Assembly: GCF_027943255.1 (NCBI RefSeq)
Contig: NC_072894.1
Coordinates: 76,919,601-76,983,600 of the forward strand
Origin: Anastrepha obliqua
Lineage: Eukaryota > Arthropoda > Insecta > Diptera > Tephritidae
Length of the DNA: 64,000 nt
Direction: 5' to 3'
The translations under genes were made by a program, and so were the position numbers. A model generated the notes under the pieces. The model was not told where the DNA came from. It ran no database searches and saw only the letters and a program-made list of their open reading frames with translations. Every line of letters begins with the position of its first letter. Position 1 is the first letter of the stretch. This document shows positions 1 to 14,600 of the stretch, one piece after another.

Positions 1-373
1 GGTAATCATGTTATTAGCCGTCTCTGTGAGGTCAATTCGTCACCTTGGGGCTGAGATTTGGCGCCGTTAGACTTTGTTTGTAAAGGGGGGTAAAGGATTG
101 ATGCAATGTGAACAAGCTCTTAGTGATTCAGGCGTTTAAGGGGAAAAGTGAGCACGACATTCGAGGGATAGAATCAGATCTCTGCATCAAGTTCCTGGAA
201 AACTCAGTTTAACAGAATAAACATGAATAAATGGAAATGTTTGCTCTTTTGAAAAAATTGATGTTTGCGATTTTTTTTTGTAATTTATAAAAGAAACCAC
301 TACATGGATCTCCCCGTACACTAATATCATCCTGCGTCATTTAGACGATGGCCCATGAAAATGAATCCCCGCG

Positions 374-590
374 CACAAAGCACCAAATGATAGAAAAAGT
401 TTTTTCTAATATCGGTCGCCCAATAGTGCATTTTTGCCATGAAAAAGCTTCTCATAAAAACCATTTGCCACTCGGAGTCGGCTTAAAACTGTAGGTCCTT
501 CCATTTGTGAAGCAACATCAAGACGCACAAATAGGAGGATGAGTTTGGCCAAGTCCCTAACAGAAGTGTACGCCCCAATTATTTATTTTT
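374..590 (+). repeat. SINE copy 1 (5'-truncated, tRNA-derived family)
   Basis: This stretch matches the body of the SINE seen complete at 28318-28645. Shared landmarks are a CACCAAA...AGAAAAA block, GGTCGCC, GCCATGAAAAAGCTTCTCAT, GGAGTCGGCTTAAAACTGTA, AACATCAAGACGCACA, a GGAGGA/GGCCAA block and a CAGAAGTGTACGC...CAATTATTTATT end. The tRNA-like head with A and B boxes is missing, so the copy is 5'-truncated. It lies upstream of the Src64B start codon, in the same orientation as that gene. The short open frame here is a by-product of the repeat. Confidence 0.8.
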
Positions 591-2246
591 TGTTTAATTT
601 TATATATGTAAGTAAATTAATACTGTTTTCACCTACACTATACATTTATTTACATAGTGGCGCATTTTTCACGCAAATACATATAAGCGCTTTAAGAATT
701 TCTTCTTTGTGTTTTGCTACAAAAAATAAGCTATCTCCTAATTCTGAAAAAATATTTCAAATTTGAAGGACCATTTTGGTTGTGTGTTCAGCAAACTTGC
801 TGTCTATTGGGTAAAATAGTAAAATTTGGGTTATTAGTTAATGAAAATTTTTTAATCTTTCATTAATTGGTTATTTTCCATTAATACTAAATAACTTTCC
901 CGATCTCTTTTTATTATACTTAGTAAAATGTTGAAATTGAATAAAAAATAATTTTGTTTCTTTTCGTTACAGATTTGCAGTCTTAACTACGCAAAGTCAA
1001 GCCTTAGGGTCAAGGAAATACCGAATAGCAATGCGAACAGCATCGAAGAAAATCAAACAATACACAAACAAAACAGCGAACGGCACATGACTGCATCACA
1101 AACGAAATTACCGACGCCGAGGACGACGACATAAAGGTCGCCACAGAATAACCGAACACGATACCGAAGCCAAAAGCAATACAAAACAAAAACAAACGAC
1201 GAAAAAAGAAAATAAAACGAAGGTGAAATCAACAAATCCGCAGCAGAACCCGCAGTACTACTACAAATGTGCTTGCAAGCGCTCTGCACGGTAAAGAGGG
1301 ATAATCATCATAGGCACCGTTGCCACTATTACCACAATACTACTACAACAAATGTACATACATAACAGAACAGCGCGTGCTAATATTTACTAATACTATA
1401 AAGGCATTAACTGTATCACAATTAAAGTATCTTCTATTAGCAATTGTACTCGCTTAGGATAAATTGCTCTGGTCCTCGCGACAGTGTTTCTTAATCGTTG
1501 GCCGGTGTTTCGCATGCCTTTACTTATTAGTGGTATTAAAAAGTCTAACACATTAAAAAATGTCAATACAAGTCAAGTAGTAGAACGCGAAGCACATTAA
1601 TCAACTAACTGTATCCAAAGCTTTTTCAAATTTAAAGCCCTCCATATTTTTCCACTTTTTAAGTCGTAAATAATAAAAAATCCAAACATAACTAGACTGA
1701 TAGTTTATATTATATTAATAAATTAAACATCTCAATTGAATTTAAAACTAAGCGAGCGTTCACAAAATCAACAAAACACAAACAAGCAACTTAAGCGTGC
1801 AACAAATGATCTCGAAATCAAAACGGAATTCCATGATAACGCAATAAATGCAACAAAATGTTGAACTTATTTTAGTTTAATGCAAAATCATAAAAACATA
1901 CACAAATACACATTAAAACAACTCAAAGGAATATTGATAAACCAAATACCAACAAATAACATTGCCAAAAACAGATAGAATTGCAGCATTTTTCATAGCA
2001 ACAACAAACTTACAAAAAAAATTAAATATTAAAAATAAAAAAAAAAAACGTAAAATAAAATAAACGGGCAAAAACAAACCAAAAAAGAGCCAACAATATT
2101 GTAAACGTGAAATGTGTCGGAACAATGCTAAGCATTTAAGGCGCGCTGCTCTCATGAATAATCAAATTTAATACAATACAAAAAGAGAAAAAAAAAGTTG
2201 AACGTTTTTATTGTTTGTTTTTACAAAAGTGATTTTCCTCCTTTAG
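591..2246 (+). other. AT-rich Src64B upstream region, possibly noncoding exon(s)
   Basis: No protein-coding exon is recognised here. A plausible splice acceptor (ttacag) ends at 972. The DNA after it is rich in CAA and AAC and poor in long T-runs, which resembles the long 5' UTRs of fly genes. It could be an untranslated Src64B exon or intron. cDNA would be needed to decide. No core promoter could be assigned. Confidence 0.3.
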
Positions 2247-2416
2247 CGGCAGCAAATTCGTTGCACACCATTCGTTACACGTTGGTTTTGTTAATAGAGT
2301 GCCACAGCAGAGCGAGCTGCTGGCGCAGGATAAACAAATTTTATTTATAACCTACCGTGCAACTGAGCGAGCGTAGCAGCAGTGAGCATTGAGCGAGCAG
2401 CCAGCAAGCGAACAGA
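2247..2416 (+). other. Src64B: candidate Src64B 5' UTR next to the start codon
   Basis: A pyrimidine-rich tract ending in CTTTAG at 2241-2246 makes a good 3' splice site. From there to the ATG at 2417 the sequence is GC-richer than its surroundings and carries repeated GAGCGAGC-type words, typical of fly leaders. The exon boundary is inferred, and transcription may instead begin within this block. Confidence 0.35.
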
Positions 2417-2648
2417 ATGGGCAATAAATGTTGTAGCAAGCGGCAGGATCAGGAGCTGGCTCTCGCCTACCCGAGTGGTTATAAGAAATCAGATTACACC
2501 TTTGGCCAAACGCATATTAATAATAGCGGCCAAAAGCACAACAATGGCGGCTCGTTGGATTCACGTTACACACCGGATCCGAATCGTGGCCCGCTTAAAA
2601 TTGGCGCCAAGGGTGGCGCTGACATAATACGCCCCCGTACAACACCAA
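2417..2648 (+). CDS. Src64B: Src64B coding exon 1 (SH4 and unique region)
   Basis: This exon encodes residues 1-77 plus the first base of codon 78, ending at a consensus donor (gtaagt, 2649-2654). The start was chosen because MGNKCCSKRQ is the expected acylation signal and no upstream in-frame extension is needed. The rest is a Gly/Asn/Ser-rich unique region that leads to SH3 in the next exon. An overlapping open frame from 2382 in another phase is a shadow. Confidence 0.96.
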
Positions 2649-5600
2649 GTAAGTAATTACATTTATTTAAGAATCAAATATACTTGAATGTATTTATATA
2701 CACCCCGCAACAAAGCGATAGCACATTAAGCGTTTCACAAGTTTTTTTTATGTTTATATAAATCCAATTTTAAAATTTCATACAAAAATTAAACCGACAC
2801 AAGAAAAAAAAAACAAATACCACAAATTTCCCATCCCAATAAGGATTACTGTGGAATTACCGCTTCACGAGGGGGAGCAGCCTATTGCCTTTCCACGAAG
2901 ATTCTACTTTTTGAGTATTTTATTTGCGATATTACAAATAGCGGACCCATTTTCTGCTGACTCAAGTCATCCCTTTCGATTTCAAATAGCGGAAAACAAT
3001 ATTCTGCGTCTTCAATAATGTTATTTGCTCAGAAGTTACATTCAGGGTCGTATTTATGTTCGAATTTATAAAAGTCAAATTTTAAAGCTCCGTATTCTGT
3101 CAGTAGTTGAGTAAGGTGGAAATCCATTTCGCCACATCGTCTGCCTAGCTATCTTCATAGAAAGGAACTGGGCGATAAGTCCAACGCCCATGCGATGTGA
3201 TTGCTCCATCGACTCTGCTATTTCCGCCCACAATTCTGCTTCCCTGCTTGAGGAATTTCCTTATTTTTTTGGCCATTTAGCCATCTCTCTCGCCAAAATG
3301 TCGATGTTTATATTACAAACGCTGTTTCTTCTGATGTAGTTCGGAACGCACTACTCACTTTTATAGCGTAGAACCAGTCCAAAGATCTTATTTTTTAATA
3401 CATATACAATACAGTAGGTCTAACTCTTAATCGTACATACTCAGCGTTCAACTTTAAAATAGATTTTCAAAATGATAAATTAACTTTATGTAGAAAAAGC
3501 GGTTTTTCATTTATTTATATTTATTTTATTTAATCATATATAAAAAATGTACATAAATAGGACGCTACAGTATCCCACTATATTTCAAGCGCGCCATAAA
3601 AATGCGTAGTAAATTTCATAAAAAGGGCTACGGTGTTTAGTTTTCTAAAAGTTTTAAAGTGATAAACATAGTTCTTGCACAATGGCTCCGTCAGGAGAAT
3701 ATAAAAAGAAAAGAGGGAAATTTTTTTCGAGAAATCGGCAATTTAATGGTCAGAACTCATTCTGCAGTGCAATACGTAATTAGAAGATAAAAAATGACTC
3801 ATCCAAGAGAAGAAACCTAATCATCGTGAAGAACTCAAGAATTTAAGCGAAGCTAGAAAAAACTCTTTGTATCAGCTGTATAACTTAATAAAATAAAATA
3901 AACTTCCATGTGCGAATTGCCCAAAATAACTGGTTTGACAGCTGAGAATGGCAAATTGTGTTGACATTTCTGTTCAGTAAAGTTAGGCAAGTCATCATGA
4001 ATCCTTTAACGCCAGAAAAAAAAATCCTTTGGTGAAGTTCATAGACCACTGGCGGAATCATTGGTCATTATTTCTTTCGAAACGACGAAGGAGCTGCCGT
4101 TGCAGTGAATGGCGAGCGCTATTGAGCCATGCTAACTGAATTTTTGTTTGCAAAAATTACTCAACTAAACATGGATGACATTTATGTAGTTACCCAACTT
4201 GCCTACAGCGCGCTTAACAATTGATTTATTGCAATATTCAAACCACCATTGACGTGTTGCGGCCACGATGTAATGCATAGCTGCGGTGGATATCACGGAT
4301 ATCATATTCTAAAAATAAATGCTATGAAGTTATCTACCAGATTAGAAAGTTTTATGTCTTGTGTGTTGTGTCTCGCTACTGAATTTGGGCCGAAGGATAC
4401 AAAGGCTACTGCGAAGCATGGAGATGGTTCTGTGATAGAGGGAGGATGTGTTTTAAGCGCTGGTGTCGGAAATATTCACTTTGTATAAGGCAATATGGAT
4501 CAATTTCAATATCTTAAAACTAATGTTAGATAAAGTTCCATGCCACCGTTCGCATATATGTATTGCACAATCTCTCAGGATAGCTACTCGAAGCACATCT
4601 CCGTGGTTGCCAAGATACAACTGCCCTAACTACTCCCAAACACCCATCCAATTACCTGATATCAATATAATCGAGCAAGAAGCTGTAAAAAACGAATTGC
4701 ACAATATTCTATTAGATAGGCCAAAGGATTTGCCTCTAAATATTGACCAGGGATATAATATTGATAATATTTCATACAATTTTGCACGATTATTTGTTTT
4801 GACATGAATTCTCTGGATTTGCTTATTTTCAATTCTTGTTTCATGTTAAAGTTAAGCTTAATTTATTTATGCGAATAAATAAAGCTTAAATAATAGAGAA
4901 TTTAATGAATAGAGTCTAAATTAAGGATAAATATGCTTTTTTCGAAAATAAATTAATTCAATGTTCGTAAATTCTATTTAAGTTGATTCACTGTATGCAC
5001 AATGAAGAGTTTAAGCCACTGTATGTATAGTGTGTATGCGTGTGTGTGAATTGAATGGAAATGTGATTGTTTGACCTTTAGCCAGTTAATTATTAAGTTT
5101 GCAAACACGCTGTGGGGCACTGGGAAATCCAATGAATCTACCGCAAACTTACGCTGCAGCTACATATGTGCGAAAATTTCATGGGTTATTTGTGTAGGGG
5201 TAGACGGTTAAATTTATCGCGTGTAACATATTATATATTAATTTATTAAGCGATTCACTCTTGAAGCACCTAGGAGTGAAAGAAAGTATTTTACCCGGGA
5301 ATGCAAAATGCTCATTAATGAAAATGGAATTTTTAGTTAATGACTTCCCTGATTTTTCAATGATATGTAGTCAATGGAAAAATTTTATTTTTGCTAAGCA
5401 TTGCATATCCCTGGTGGTTGAAACATATATGGGTCAAACCATTTCAAATCGAACACGTTGACCTAGCTGATATTTTATTTTGCAATAGTACTAATAGAAA
5501 TTGTTTTTTTGACTATTTTGGAAGATAAGTATTTTTGTTGTCCTTGATTGAAGTTGGCATTTCCAAAAAATTAAAAATTTCATGCATACATAACGAATTT

Positions 5601-8600
5601 TTAACTTTTCCATTGCAACTTTTTATTCGATTTATCTTCCGCAGAAATGCCTGGATTCTATTGATTTTTTTATTTTTCTAGGCTAGGTTCAGTTAACTAA
5701 GCTCGCATGTTATGGGCATGGGAATAAGTTTCCGTCCTTTCTTGCCCAAAGTTACGAATTATTTAATCAATTAAATATTACAAGATATTATGTGAAGTAT
5801 TGCAACTTTACTTCATCTTTCAGGCAGTGTACGGATTCTTCTGACGAATTCGAGTTCTTTTGACTTAATCTATTTATTGAGCCAGTTTGCGATGCTCTCG
5901 TAAGAAGTGATCTACTCTCCAATAAGAGCTGACAGCGTTGATCGGAGCAGATGGTAATCCGAAGGTGCAATGTGTGGGATTTCCGAATTCACTCCCCCTA
6001 AACATTTCTCGACCGATTTAGTAACGTGTGGCCTGGCGTTGTCATGCAGCAAATCAGTTTGTCATGTTATTCCGGTCGCTTTTCTTTGAGATCTTGATTC
6101 AAACGCATTAGCTGCAGTCGATAACGATCACCAAGGATGGTTTCAGATGGTTTAAGAAATTCATAATAGATGATAACCTTCTGATCCGACCAGATACACA
6201 ATATAAGCACGAATATTTTTTCTTTCGCTGTCGATGCACCTGGTTCACCTGGCAGGCTCCAACATTTTCGACGCTTAGGGTAATCAAAATAGATCTCTTT
6301 TTCATTGCCATATGCCGATGCGATGCAGAAAACCTTCTCTTTTCTGCCTTTCAACAAGCATCTCACACGTCACCAAACGTCTCTCGATATCCCTCTCCTT
6401 CAATTGATGTGGCACCCAGTTACCTGCTTTCTGGACCATTCCCATCGCGTGCAAACGCTTACCGACGGTTGATTTGTCAACATTCAACTCTTTAGACATA
6501 TCAGCAAGGATTCGATAAGCGTCTTCGTCCAATAATAGTGAAGCTTTTTTAAAAATTTCTCACGTGTTGCCAAGACCAATCACTTCACACCTATATTCTG
6601 ATATTTTCATTTATTTTTAAACCATTTAAAGTATACGCCCTAAATGCTCGTTTCCCCAGGTACTCACATTTTAACACTAAACCTACCGGTATCAGTCAAA
6701 TTGACTGTTTTCTAACTTTTGTTAAACTTACACATTTTTAAACGTTATAATACCATTATGGGCTGTGTGTAGACGCTTCTAGGTTTAGCTTTAGATTTCT
6801 GCTCAGATTTTCACTTAGATTTCTTTATTCCTCGGTGGCTATCCATTTTAGCCAACAAATTGGCATAAGCTTAGCTTAACATTTTATCCCTGCTGTTGAA
6901 TGAAGTTCCAAATAGCCGCAATCTACTTCACAGACGCTTTAATATGTTTTTCACCCTATTTATTTATTTAATTACTTGTGTTTCCCAGCATTGCATTTAA
7001 CTGGTGCTGTCTCTTGTCAAAGCCACCAATTATTCACTCCTTTCCTCGCCATGTACTCGTATACAACCCCAACGCCAATTCGACGTCTCCTCTCGCTTGG
7101 CTGAGCTTAATATGGCTTAAGTACGACTTAACGCGGCAGAATAATGAAATGTTTACACTTTCTATGTCATACATACACGTACAGTGGGAGACAAAACTCA
7201 AGTATATAGGGTCATCGGCCATCTAATATGTGAAACTTGAACTACTGATTGTAATGTGTGAACTATAGTAAAATACAATGGAATTTGTTTATCTATTTAT
7301 TTGTGCTATGGTTACAAAACCTTACCTACTAGAGGTACAATCATGAACTTATACTAACTAAAAAATAAAAAATAAAAAAAACAGATATATGTATAAGCTA
7401 GATGTGCTATTTAGCTCATTAAGGGGCCGGTGGTCGATTTAGGGTATTTTCAGGAATTTTTTTACAATAAAAATAAATGAAAAACGATATTAAAATTTTA
7501 GGCTCTTTTTTTAACTTCTTTACCTACAATAATGATTTGTTTTTCTTTTTTTTAATTTTAATAATTTAAAAAATGGCGCTGAAGTTGACCCTGCCGAAAA
7601 ATTGGGTCTGGACGTTGTTGTCCATTTTGACTCTTCTATTTATCTGAAACACAAAAACCAAAATAATTATTAATCAGTACGACTATGCCCCGTACTAGAA
7701 TAAACAAAAATTTACAAAATAGCGCGGTTTTGAATTTGACACTCGGGGTTTTTCCGTTTTTTATATATATATAAAAAAAAATTGGTAATAATATGATTCT
7801 AGTATGGGCGATAGCCATTGATGTAGTAAACATAAACAACAACATATTAAAATTTCAGACAATTCGGTTGAATAGCCTTTTGTGTTTACAACACCAGGCC
7901 GAAAAAACTCGTTTTGAGATAAATGAGTTTAAAATTTGAGGTACAGGAGCGCGCGGACCGCTCTCTACCTAGTTAATGTGCTGTAGAAGCTATAATATTG
8001 GGAAATTCCTCATGAAAATTTCACGGTATATTCTTAAGATACTATACTTTCGAAATATCGAAAAAAACAAAAAATCGATTTTTTGAAATTTCTAAACCAG
8101 CGGGTCAAGAGCTCTTGTAACGGGAGCAAAATTAGTTTAAGTTAATTTAGCAAATTTAACATAACACGGAGGATAAAAAGGCAGTACTCTGTTTGTAATG
8201 TTGAAGTTTTTCTGCTCCAGAAGAACAAAACGACCCTAAGGTATAAGAATTCATTGAGATCAAAAAGCTGAGTGTTAAAAATGCTATGAGCAGTGATTAT
8301 TGGATTTAGTACTTTAGAAAATGTCATATGAAACCATTTATTGATATTAAGAGATAATTTATTTCTAAAACTCCAGCCAATTAAATGGTTTCGAACACTT
8401 TGTGGAGGTGTAACATCCGACAAGCTTGAGATTCTACTAAGAAATCTTAAGTCATCTGCATAAAGCAAAAATTTTGAATGAGCAAAAGAGGTCCCAATGT
8501 CATTAATGAAAAGGGCAAATAAAAGAACAAAAATGATACCCTGAGAAACTCCGGCGGTAGCTCCAAAAGTTCGATATATTTCAACATATACGATTATTTT

Positions 8601-11600
8601 CCATTTTTCCATTTGTGGAACAACATCAAGACGCTCATCAAAAATAGGAGGAGGAGCTCGGCCAAAGCCCTAAAAAGGGTGTAAGCGCCAATTATACATG
8701 TATATAAATATGAGATTATTTTGGGGATATCTAATCCGAGCTAAGAATGGGGAATGCAAGCCTAACTTTCAAGTTTCCGTAAAAGTATACTATGCGAGAC
8801 AGTATCGATCTGTGTACAAATAAAACGTCCGCTGAAAATCAAGCTAATTGCTTAACGTCCACAGACAAAGTATGATGGTATGGATCAATCATACCTTTGG
8901 CAAAAAAAAAAATATTTTTCTTTCACCACTTTATCGAGAAGAAAAAAAGCTTTGGAGATGGCCTTGTAGTTAGTCAGTAACTGATTTGAAATATTTATAA
9001 AGTAATGAAAGCAGTTTTCCAACGATCAATGAAATGAGAAAGATTAAAGTTGTATTTTAACAAAACGAAAAACTAATAGCAAATGTAAAATATCCATTGG
9101 TATCCCGTTTCATCAAGGACATATTATATAGCAAGTGGTCGAAATTGGTCGATTTACGCTTGAGAAATCTTGGGAAATATTAAAAATTTACTTGCAAAAT
9201 GGTGCATCACCTCCGGAGCTGCAAAGAAATTGCATCTAAATTCGGTAAAACAGAATTGCAGAAACTGGATTTTATTGAAAACTGGATCCGTTAGATTATT
9301 ATTTGTGGGAAGCCATTAAAGATAAATATTACGCGAATCATCTAGTAATTATCAAATACTCTTCTCGAGCACACCTCGTCTTCGACGTCCATCGTTGGAA
9401 CTACAGCTGTTACATTCAAGGAACAGGAAACATTTTGTTCGCCGCCTGATCTGCCTTTCCACCTTGGTCGTAGTGGTATTGAATACATAATATATCGAAT
9501 TTTTTTTAATTTGAAATGCTGAAACACTCAACTGTATTCACCAAACACTGAACTGTAAAATATGCGTTTTTGAGGTGTAATCTCCTCCTTAAATCGGCTT
9601 GCCAATGGCAGTCTCGCTAAAACTATTTGGCTATAATACAATTACGAGGGGTGCCTTTTATATGTCGGGATTTGGCAACCCTGGTGTTGCAATCTGGCAA
9701 CTGACAGCTGTATCGCAAAGTTTGACATTTTTTGGCTTTTACGTACTCAGAACGTTTTGAAATACCAGCGCTATTTGTGTTGTTTACAGTAACTTAAAAG
9801 ATTCATCTAGGTCCAAAAATGGAATTAAATCGTGAACATTTTCGTGCGATTATTTTTTACAACTTTCGACGTGGATTAACCAGCAACAGTGCATGGATGA
9901 ACTTAATTCAAGCTCGATCAAGGACCAGTGTTTATCGATGGTATGGTGAATTCAACCGTGGTCGTAGTTCACTCCAAGACGAATTTCGTGAAGGTCGTCC
10001 AAAATCAGTTGTTGTTCCGAAAACCATTGATGCTGTGCGCGAACTGATATTGCAAGATCGTCCTGTGACCTATCGTGAGACTGAGACAATCTTAGGCATT
10101 AGTGGGACCAGCATACATTCAATATTGCATAAACATTTGACTGTCAAAAAAATTTGTTCGCGTTGGATCCCACACAATTTGTCAATCGCTCAAAAAAAGG
10201 CTCGTGTCGATTGGTCGAAGGAAATGCTCAAAAAATACGATCGCGGGGCTTCGAAACACGTCTATGACATCGTGACAGGTGATGAATCATGGATTTACGC
10301 GTATGAGCCCGAAAGTAAACAGCAGTCGACTCTATGGGTGTTTCAAGATGAGCCAAATCCAACAAAAGTTGATCGCGCACGAAGCACTTCCAAGCAAATG
10401 GTCGTCTGAAAAACTGGACATGTCGCAACCGTACCACTAGAACAACGCAGAACAGTAAATTCTGAGTGGTACACAACCATTTGTTTGGCAGTTGTCTTCC
10501 AAGAAATTAGGAAAACCAATCGCCAAAGACGGATTACTCTTCACCAGGACAATGCGAGCTCTCACACATCGGCTCAAACAACTGCATTTTTGAGCACCCA
10601 AAACATCGAATTAATGGGTCATCTGCCGTATAGTCCTGACTTGGCACCAAATGACTTCTTTTTATTCCCGTACGTAAAAACAAACTGAGAGGTCAACGTT
10701 TTTCGACACCTGAAGAAGCGGTTGCGGCATTCAGAATGCATGTTTCGGAGGTACCTCATTCAAAGTGGCAAAAGTGCTTCGACAATTGGTTCAAACGCAT
10801 GCTAAAGTGTATAGATCTTCATGGAGAATATTTTGAAAAACAATAAAGTGATTTTCGATGATTAAAATTTGTTTTTGTTCTCTAATCCCGACATATAAAA
10901 GACACCCCTCGTACTCCTGTGTTCAATTTGTACTCAAAACATTACTCAATTGAAATCACCAAGTACATTAAAGAAGTTCCTTCCGATCGTTTCAGCCCTT
11001 CGCCTAGCTAATGCTGGAAGGTTTTAGAATAGGTGTTGCATAGTCTTATCTGCCGAGTCGTAGTAACTTTGACAGACGCCTTAGCGAGGAACGGTCAATC
11101 TGGCAGTGTGGCCAATCAAGCCGTACCCATCGGGGTTATAAGGCGAATGTCCTGCCTGCTTAGAGACGTTGATCAGGCGTTGATCGCCTATTATTCGTTC
11201 AAGTGCCGGTCTTCTTTGTACAAAATATATTCATCTAAATTGTAAATTTTTAGACAAATATTGGGTATGCATTTTCATGTAAAAAATTTTGTTTGGTTAC
11301 GGCTCTTGTTGGTTTTTCATATAACAAAAATTAGAAGTTGATTGTTTTTTTTTTGCAACGGTCTTGCGCATTTTCTTGCACAAGAAATAAATATTTATAT
11401 GGAATAAAGTGCAAATAATCTTCAGAAAAAAGAAATTATTAAAACCTCAGTACATACCCGAAATTAAAGAAATTATTCTAACCGTATTTCTCATAAAGTG
11501 TTTGAACATATTTTATACCCTAGGTGCAAAGATCTTGTGATTTACAATGGTCTCCAACGGTATTAATTTGAAGAATATTGGTTTTCGTTTAAAACAAAAT

Positions 11601-14600
11601 ATTTGTTTTTTTGTATTGACGTGACACACCTCCGCGCGTGTCTCTACTGTCTCTACTTTTAGTGTTATTAATTGTAAAAAAATCTGAATTCACTAAATCG
11701 ATGTAAAAGTGAAATATGTATGTAGTTTTTTTATACGCCACTGTATGTGCTTAAACCCAACAAGCACATGAAAAAATATTCTTCTCTAACGTTTGTTAAA
11801 CTCTTAGTTGTCAAGTTAAGTTGCAGTTACAAACCTTATTCCTCAACCGGCGCTGAAGTGAATTTGTGAAATCATCAATAACTTTCTCGCAACATTTATA
11901 TTTTTCTTGTAAATTTATTTTACATACAAAATTTTTATTTATATGTATAAAATAAGTTATAAATTGGCTGCTATTTTCGTTCGGAATTTACCTTTCTTGT
12001 GTAACCGAAATTATTGTGTCGGTATTTGAAACCCGGGCACGATACACCAAATAATAGAAAAGTTTTTTTCTGAAGCGGTCGCCTCTCGGCAAGCAATGAC
12101 AGACCTCTGAGTGTATTTTTGTCAAGAAAAAACTTCTCATAAAAAAAGGATTTCACCATTTTTGGAAAAACATCAAGACACCATAAATTAGAGGAGGTCT
12201 TCGACCAAACAATCAACAAAAAGTGCATATATATGTATATTTACAGTCAACGTCAAAAGAAAGTGTATACCATATATTGACAAGTTTTGACTATTTATTT
12301 TTTTGAGTAGGTAAAAAACCACACTGATTTTTAAGCATTTTGTTTTGTGACAGTGGCCTTGTGCATTTTCTCCACAATTTTTTTACATGGAAGAAAAAAC
12401 CGACCACCGTCAGCAGAAAAAATTGTCAAAAATCAACGCAATCATTTGAAATTTTCACTTTATTATACCAAAATTCAATAATCTATAAAACTGTATACCC
12501 GCAATTTTTCTAAAAATACTGACTAAAAAGTTTGAAATTTTGATGAAAATTTGCCGATTTTTTACAACTGCAAAGCTCGAAATATTTCCTCATATGGTTC
12601 TTGCTGTAGTATGAATTCTATTTGTATAAAAAAGAATTGAAATTGTAAAATAAATAAATAATCAAAACTTATCAATATGTGGCTTACATTTTCTTTTCAC
12701 GCTGACTGTTTATAGTATATTATTTGATTATAGTAATTATTGAAAGATTTGCATAAATATAAAATTAATAAATATTATATGATAAAGAACGGATTCTTTC
12801 ATTTGATACCGCTTGGAGAAACCCATTTGAGGTCAAGTGGAGAATTAATAATATCTCAACTTGATAACTAATAAAATGCCCATGTCAAAAAAAGTGCCTT
12901 TTAAGTTGAGAACACTATTCTTCACTTGTTGAGATGGTGTGAGAATTAACGTTGTGGATTTGAGAAAGCTATTTCTTATCCAATGCATCTCAAGTTGATA
13001 CCAAACAGAAAGGTTAGTTGGGGAATTTCGCAGCATGTGTTTATGTGTGTATGTGCGTTCGCGCAAGCACCAGCACTTAAAATTGCCCTCTGGCACACGC
13101 TTCTGCTGCTGCATCTGCTGAACTTTGCGGCCACAACACTGCAGCACTACCACATTGGGCGATGAAACTGAGACCACCTCGCAACTGAGACATTCATTGG
13201 CTGTATTACATAACATAGTTACTGGCGTCCACTAGCTACCCTGACAGTCTTCATTTTTGAGGCTTTCCAGCATTACAAGTCAGCTTGAGCAAATTCCATT
13301 TCAGGCCAAAGTTGAAGAGCTGATTTTCTATGCGCAGCACTTGTACAAATGCCACTTGATACGTTCGCCACATGTGGGCCAGCGAGTGAGGAGTGCGTAT
13401 GTTATATGCTCCATGTGTCATGTGTTGCATATTGCATATTGCAAATGAACATTTACATATCCGAACATATACATATACATATGTATGCTCATATATACCG
13501 CAGAAATATGTAATAATGTATGCATGTATTGAGAGGCCAAGGCTCCTTGCTTAAAAAGTTAAGTTGGCAACTGGTCGTCAGGCAATTATTTACATTTTCA
13601 ATCCCGTGCGACTTTTCTACTTCTAAATTTTTTTCACGAACTTATACTCACACATAAAATGCATACTTAACACCAAAAATATGAATATGGAAAATAAGAA
13701 GCAGAAGAGTAAATAGTTTAATACAATTAGCGACATTAAGTGGCACCTAGAAAAAGTTGGCATTGCCTTGGTATATTAAATCATGTTTAATTTTCTCCCC
13801 GCTGCTGATTTAAATTTTTTAATTTTATTATATATTTTTTCTTATTTTTTACTCATTAGTAAATTGCTACGAATTGAAATGAAATGCAATTGTGGGACAG
13901 AAGGAGCAAGCGCGTTCGCTCCTCGTTTTTGTTGTATGTTTTTTTTATTTAGGGGAGAGGTGGACATAGAAGTACTTGTGTGTTTTGCCACGTGCTTTCT
14001 CCATGCAACTAAGTAAGCAGCAACAGGATTTACACTCTGGCAAAAAGTAATATCATATTCGTTTATTATAATAGATTTTCCATACAAAATTTAATAAAGA
14101 AATTTTCGGTTTGATGGTCGCAGCGGCTTCGTTGTAGGCGGTACGTCCTACTGGGCCATTTTTCGATGTAATTTTTCACATAAAAAGGGTTCAATTTCAT
14201 GAAGAGTCAATTCGAGAGTTGGGATGGTATCGGGGCAGTAATCATCTTTGGTTTATCAGAGATTTCATTGAAAATGGTCGAGCGGCGATTTCGGTAGCCA
14301 GTCAATACCGCTGATAAGCGGGATGATGAAACTCTCGAACTTATCTTCCAATAAACACAATGCTTCGCGAGAAGTACGACAAGTGTGACATCCTCTTGAC
14401 TCTACAATTTTAAGATTTATATCACCCATTCTAGGTGACAAAAAATTGGTTAAAATCATCCGATATCGATCTGCCTACTCATCCTAGAAGATGAAATCGC
14501 CGACTCAAAATCTACACCGAACTGATTTTTAAGAAGTGTAAATGAACCTGGTGAATCTCTCGTGGATAACTCCATCACCGAAGTTAGCGTACGGAGCGTC

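Noticed and set aside
2382..2627. Alternative frame starting upstream of the Src64B ATG
   Set aside because: It overlaps coding exon 1 in another phase, lacks similarity, and the SH4 start MGNKCC in the other frame is decisive.
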